Part shown: positions 41,684 to 44,811 of the stretch, piece after piece
Layout: every line of letters starts with the position of its first letter
Position numbering within the stretch: position 1 is the stretch's first letter
NCBI RefSeq assembly: GCF_022447245.1
Contig: NZ_JAKVBC010000040.1
Coordinates: 1 to 44,811 of the forward strand
Length of the DNA: 44,811 bases
Direction of reading: 5' to 3'
Origin: Kordia sp.
Lineage (GTDB): Bacteria; Bacteroidota; Bacteroidia; Flavobacteriales; Flavobacteriaceae
The notes under the pieces: model-generated
Told to the model about the DNA's origin: nothing
Seen by the model: the letters and a program-made list of their open reading frames with translations, nothing else
The model's database searches: none
Position numbers and translations under genes: made by a program

Positions 41684-43538
41684 TTACTGCTGTGTTTTGT
41701 TTTTTCTTTGTTTTTAGTTCTTGTAACTTATGTCTAGTACGATTATTTTCAGGGTTTAATTCAAGAGATTTGGCGTAGTTCAAAATAGCTAAATCCATTT
41801 TTCCTGCTTTTTCACAGGCTTCTGCATAACTATCATACACTTGAAAGCTATCTGGATAGAGTATTATATTTATTTTGAAAGTGTTGAGCGATAATTTCAT
41901 TCTGTTTGCATGAAAAAAGTCATATCCTAAATCATTCAAATGCGCTTCAGTTACCGCGGGATTCGTAGGCTCTTTTTCAAGTAACATTCTATATGCAGTT
42001 ATTGCTTTTTCAACATCACCTTCTAAAAGAAACTCCACAGGTTCTTTTCTATCAGCATCGATTTTAACAAAAGTTGCAACCATGCTTCCATCATTTCTAC
42101 TCAGGTATTGCAAATTCATTCTTTTATTTTCAGCATTAGGTTTGAATTGAATAAATAGACTCGAGTTTCTTCTCACAAAACTACTATCTGAGATTTTGAC
42201 TAATTCTTCTGCTTCCACGTCAACAATATTTTTATAGAAAAGTTGATTGCCTTTTTGAATGACTTCGATAATGTTTCCATTCTCCGTATATCTTCCCGTA
42301 ATGCTATCTGCAAAAGACTGCTCTATTTCTATTTTTTCATGTACTGGTACATAATTGTCCCATTCATAAGCTATGGCAACAGCGCGCATCACTTCTGCAT
42401 TAAACTCTGGAAAAGTGGAATTTGTCATTACAACTACGCCGTATTCTTTGTCTCTATGCGCCACTATTTCAGTATAAAAACCTCTATTCCATCCATGATG
42501 TCTTAAGTAAATTTCATTATTTCTATTTAATAGCTGAAATCCTAATCCTAATGTAAATGACCAACTGGAACCATTGACTCCATAAGGTGTTCCCATCAAT
42601 TTGGTGAGTTCTCTTGATAATCCTTTAGTAGTTTTACCATTTAATGTTTGGTATCTGTTAATGATAAATTTTGCATAGTCTTCGGCAGTTGTCCACAAGC
42701 CATTTGTAGCCATTGCAGGATAGATACTTCTTCCTCCTTCTGCCTTAGAACCGTCTGTTAAATACCCTGTAGCAATCTTCGACAACTGTGCTGCTGTCAG
42801 TGATTGATTATACGTACTATTGTTCATTTCTAAGGGTTCTAACACAAGTTCATGCATGATTTCTGGAAATGTTTTTCCTTTAACATCTAGCATTAATTGT
42901 TGAATAGGCACATAACTAGCATACGCAAAACGAACACTTTCTTCTGGTTCTTTATTTATAGTAATTGGCGCATTTTTAGCTGGAGAAGTTCCGTTTAGGA
43001 TTTGTACAAGTGTTGGAATTTTTTCATCAATGCTATAGCGTCCTGTTCCACGAGGATGTATTCCTGCAGAATGATTTAATATATTTTTTATGGTTACTTT
43101 TTTTTCTTTGGTAAATTCATTTTCGGGTACTTTCCATGATTTTAAATAGTTATTGATATTTTCATCTAAGTCTAGTTGATGTTGTTCTACAAGACACAAT
43201 GCACCGTAGGCAGATACCGGCATACTCGTTGCTGCTGCTTGAAAAAGAGTTTGTGTTGTTACAGGAGTATTACTTTCCTTATCCGTTACGCCATAGCCTT
43301 TTGCCCAAGCAATTTCGCCATTATGTATCACAGCAATACTAGCACCTGGAATGCCATAATGCTTCATGCGTTCTTCTATAGACCAAGTGGAATCACCTTT
43401 TATATATACTCGTGTTGTCAGCCCTTTTTCTACTTTTTTCATGAGATCTATTTCTGGAGTATCTGTAGTTGCTATTTTGGCACAAGATTGAAAGAGAATT
43501 AAGAGTAAAAGAACTGATATACATTTTTGAATATTCAT
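41673..43538 (-). CDS. Beta-lactamase-fold protein with TPR tail, catalytic SxxK lost
   Basis: A 621-residue lipoprotein (signal MNIQKCISVLLLLILFQSC, Cys19). Residues about 50-400 have the serine-beta-lactamase fold with GIPGASIAVIHNGEIAWAKG and TLFQAAATSMPVSAYGAL. At this last block relatives have A-A-S-x-x-K-P-V-S; here it is A-A-A103-T-S-M106-P-V-S, so both the nucleophile Ser and the general-base Lys are replaced (Ala, Met). The second motif position reads YAS (Y206), the third block is LRHHGWNRGFYTEIV. About residues 530-615 are TPR units (DSYAEACEKAGKMDLAILNY). The open frame is intact over 621 codons, so it is likely expressed as a pseudoenzyme. It overlaps the next serine hydrolase by 11 nt. 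Confidence 0.85.
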   Translation of the reverse strand: MNIQKCISVLLLLILFQSCAKIATTDTPEIDLMKKVEKGLTTRVYIKGDSTWSIEERMKHYGIPGASIAVIHNGEIAWAKGYGVTDKESNTPVTTQTLFQAAATSMPVSAYGALCLVEQHQLDLDENINNYLKSWKVPENEFTKEKKVTIKNILNHSAGIHPRGTGRYSIDEKIPTLVQILNGTSPAKNAPITINKEPEESVRFAYASYVPIQQLMLDVKGKTFPEIMHELVLEPLEMNNSTYNQSLTAAQLSKIATGYLTDGSKAEGGRSIYPAMATNGLWTTAEDYAKFIINRYQTLNGKTTKGLSRELTKLMGTPYGVNGSSWSFTLGLGFQLLNRNNEIYLRHHGWNRGFYTEIVAHRDKEYGVVVMTNSTFPEFNAEVMRAVAIAYEWDNYVPVHEKIEIEQSFADSITGRYTENGNIIEVIQKGNQLFYKNIVDVEAEELVKISDSSFVRRNSSLFIQFKPNAENKRMNLQYLSRNDGSMVATFVKIDADRKEPVEFLLEGDVEKAITAYRMLLEKEPTNPAVTEAHLNDLGYDFFHANRMKLSLNTFKINIILYPDSFQVYDSYAEACEKAGKMDLAILNYAKSLELNPENNRTRHKLQELKTKKKQNTAVNEN

Positions 43539-43719
43539 AAATTTTATAGTTGAATGATTGAGATATTATGTTTTGCCTTACTTTTTGTGATTATCTATAC
43601 AAAGGATGGTTTTTTATCGCATGAATTGAATTAAAATTATGTCAACTGCTCTATGCTTTTACGAACTACTCAAACAGGAGCATTATAATCAGTATCTTGC
43701 ACGCAGAATTCCGATCAGT

Positions 43720-44811
43720 ATGAACTTGAAATCGTTTGTATATTTTCTTTTACTGGGTACAATGTTACTTTTGACTTCTTGTACTGAAATTACTGTGTAT
43801 AAGCAGCATGAAACTGTATTTCAAGTTGGAGATCAACAAGAATGGGCAGATAAAAATTTGAAAGATCAGTACTGGCAACAACGTATTTTAATTGTTCCTG
43901 ATGGCCAAGTTTTTTGGTCCAGAACTAAGATTGAGCTTTTAAAAAGTTCCAAAGCTATGCGTCCGTATGGTTTGATGCTACAAGTTTACGGTGAATACGA
44001 AGTGTTTTGGGATGGTGTTTTAATTGGAAAAAATGGAAATCCTGGACAAGAAAACGTGTTAAAACCAGAAGGTAAAATGTGGGCGACCTTTAGTATTCCT
44101 GCGCACTTAACAAAAACAGGAGAACATGTACTGGCTTTGCGATCAAGTTTATACCATTTTCCAGATCATCTAGGAATAGAAGAAATGAAGATTAATGATT
44201 ATGATGAATTACAAATGGATCGACTTATTGAATCGTCGTATATGCATCTTTTCGCAGGCGCTTTTTTGATTGCTTTTTTCTATTTTTTATTTCTATTTTT
44301 AAGTGATAAAAAGGAGTTTGCAACTTTAATTTTCAGTATTAGTTGTTTTTTGTTATTTGCCTTGATATTGGCAGAATTCAGTAAAGTTTATATCGCCATT
44401 CATTATAGTTTGCATGTCATACGCTTAAAGATTATAGGCGCGTTGATGCTGGGCATTTCTTTTTTTATTCCATACTATTTTTCCTTGCGTTTTCCATTTC
44501 CAAAACGAAAATTACTACTAACGATTTACGCAGGTATTTTATTGTACTTTTTCCTATCGAGACATGTTTTTGAGTTGAAAGCAAATAATATGATTTTGAG
44601 TATGTGGATATTTTCAATTGCAATTGTTGTATTTGGCGTTTATATGAAGATTAAAGGTTCGCGTCTTGTGTTGTTAGCTCTTCTACTTTCTGTATCTATT
44701 GGCTTTTTTACTCCTTTTGACAAGAGTTTGTTTGTAGGTTTTTGCTTGATTCTTTTAGGAATGTTTTATTTGCTTTCGCTCAGGATGAAAGAACAACGAT
44801 TGGCGTATGAA
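43720..44811 (+). CDS. 7TMR-DISM/LytS-type sensor kinase, 5' part (runs off the window)
   Basis: An open frame from ATG 43720 to the last base (364 codons, no stop). It begins MNLKSFVYFLLLGTMLLLTSC, a lipoprotein-like signal; an upstream in-frame ATG at 43639 is less likely. Residues about 35-165 form an extracytoplasmic beta-sandwich of the DISM type (LQVYGEYEVFWDGVLIGKNG), followed by about seven membrane helices (about 175-350), and ends SLRMKEQRLAYE, the start of the coiled coil that normally precedes a LytS histidine kinase. The kinase part lies outside. It is divergent from the serine-hydrolase operon, with 180 nt between starts. Confidence 0.8.
   Translation, partial: MNLKSFVYFLLLGTMLLLTSCTEITVYKQHETVFQVGDQQEWADKNLKDQYWQQRILIVPDGQVFWSRTKIELLKSSKAMRPYGLMLQVYGEYEVFWDGVLIGKNGNPGQENVLKPEGKMWATFSIPAHLTKTGEHVLALRSSLYHFPDHLGIEEMKINDYDELQMDRLIESSYMHLFAGAFLIAFFYFLFLFLSDKKEFATLIFSISCFLLFALILAEFSKVYIAIHYSLHVIRLKIIGALMLGISFFIPYYFSLRFPFPKRKLLLTIYAGILLYFFLSRHVFELKANNMILSMWIFSIAIVVFGVYMKIKGSRLVLLALLLSVSIGFFTPFDKSLFVGFCLILLGMFYLLSLRMKEQRLAYE

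Noticed and set aside
43639-43719. Upstream in-frame ATG adding 27 residues to the last sensor gene
   Set aside because: The extra residues are polar and would bury the lipoprotein-like signal that begins at 43720.

Overview
The window looks like chromosomal DNA of a marine-type member of the Flavobacteriaceae (Bacteroidota). The DNA is AT-rich, there are almost no Shine-Dalgarno sequences, and the few recognisable promoters follow the Bacteroidota pattern (TTTG, about 20 nt, TAnnTTTG). Several secreted proteins end in type IX secretion system (T9SS) sorting domains. Families typical of this group are present (DUF6090, DUF6660, DUF6624-like, LytS/LytTR pairs, 7TMR-DISM sensors, GG-leader peptides). 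A Kordia-like genus is a guess from overall flavour only. No rRNA, tRNA, CRISPR array, insertion sequence or phage gene was seen.

Layout. 1-5.5 kb: end of an unknown gene, a DUF6090 membrane protein, a Bcr/CflA-type efflux transporter, a T9SS-secreted vanadium haloperoxidase-like enzyme with its full active-site signature, and a small T9SS protein. 5.6-12.5 kb: a large subtilase without a signal peptide, then a redox-flavoured pair (an alpha/beta-hydrolase-OsmC fusion behind SelO) and the divergent pseudouridine synthase TruC. 12.6-19 kb: an S41 peptidase gene broken by an amber codon beside its catalytic serine, an orphan ExbD, and a 1451-residue modular T9SS protein. 19.4-23.4 kb: a membrane-anchored patatin and an FAD amine-oxidase-like gene whose N-terminus carries a TAA. 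23.4-25.6 kb is a gene graveyard: REP-like palindromic repeats, a DUF5694-like tail, a histidine kinase fused by deletion to a LytTR domain, and a DUF6624/TPR lipoprotein gene with a dinucleotide slip and a nonsense codon. 25.7-32.6 kb: an intact 7TMR-DISM histidine kinase, a TonB receptor with a His/Cys-rich DUF6660 partner (probably metal-related), and a lipoprotein. 32.7-35 kb: a small secreted repeat protein resembling the DUF6150 'septoil knot' family, a GG-leader RiPP-like precursor, a hypothetical gene and two more wrecked genes. 35-44.8 kb: a DinB protein, an S41-TPR peptidase, an overlapping LytTR regulator/LytS kinase pair, a PD40 lipoprotein, a serine hydrolase, a second serine hydrolase that has lost both catalytic SxxK residues, and the start of another 7TMR-DISM sensor.

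The strongest themes are (i) dense, apparently recent pseudogenisation in which reading frames continue through in-frame stops of all three types, clustered at 23-25.5 and 34-35 kb; (ii) a beta-lactamase-fold pseudoenzyme translated in overlap with an intact relative; and (iii) a small secreted-peptide neighbourhood at 32.7-33.3 kb. All functional calls come from reading motifs by eye; no database search was possible.
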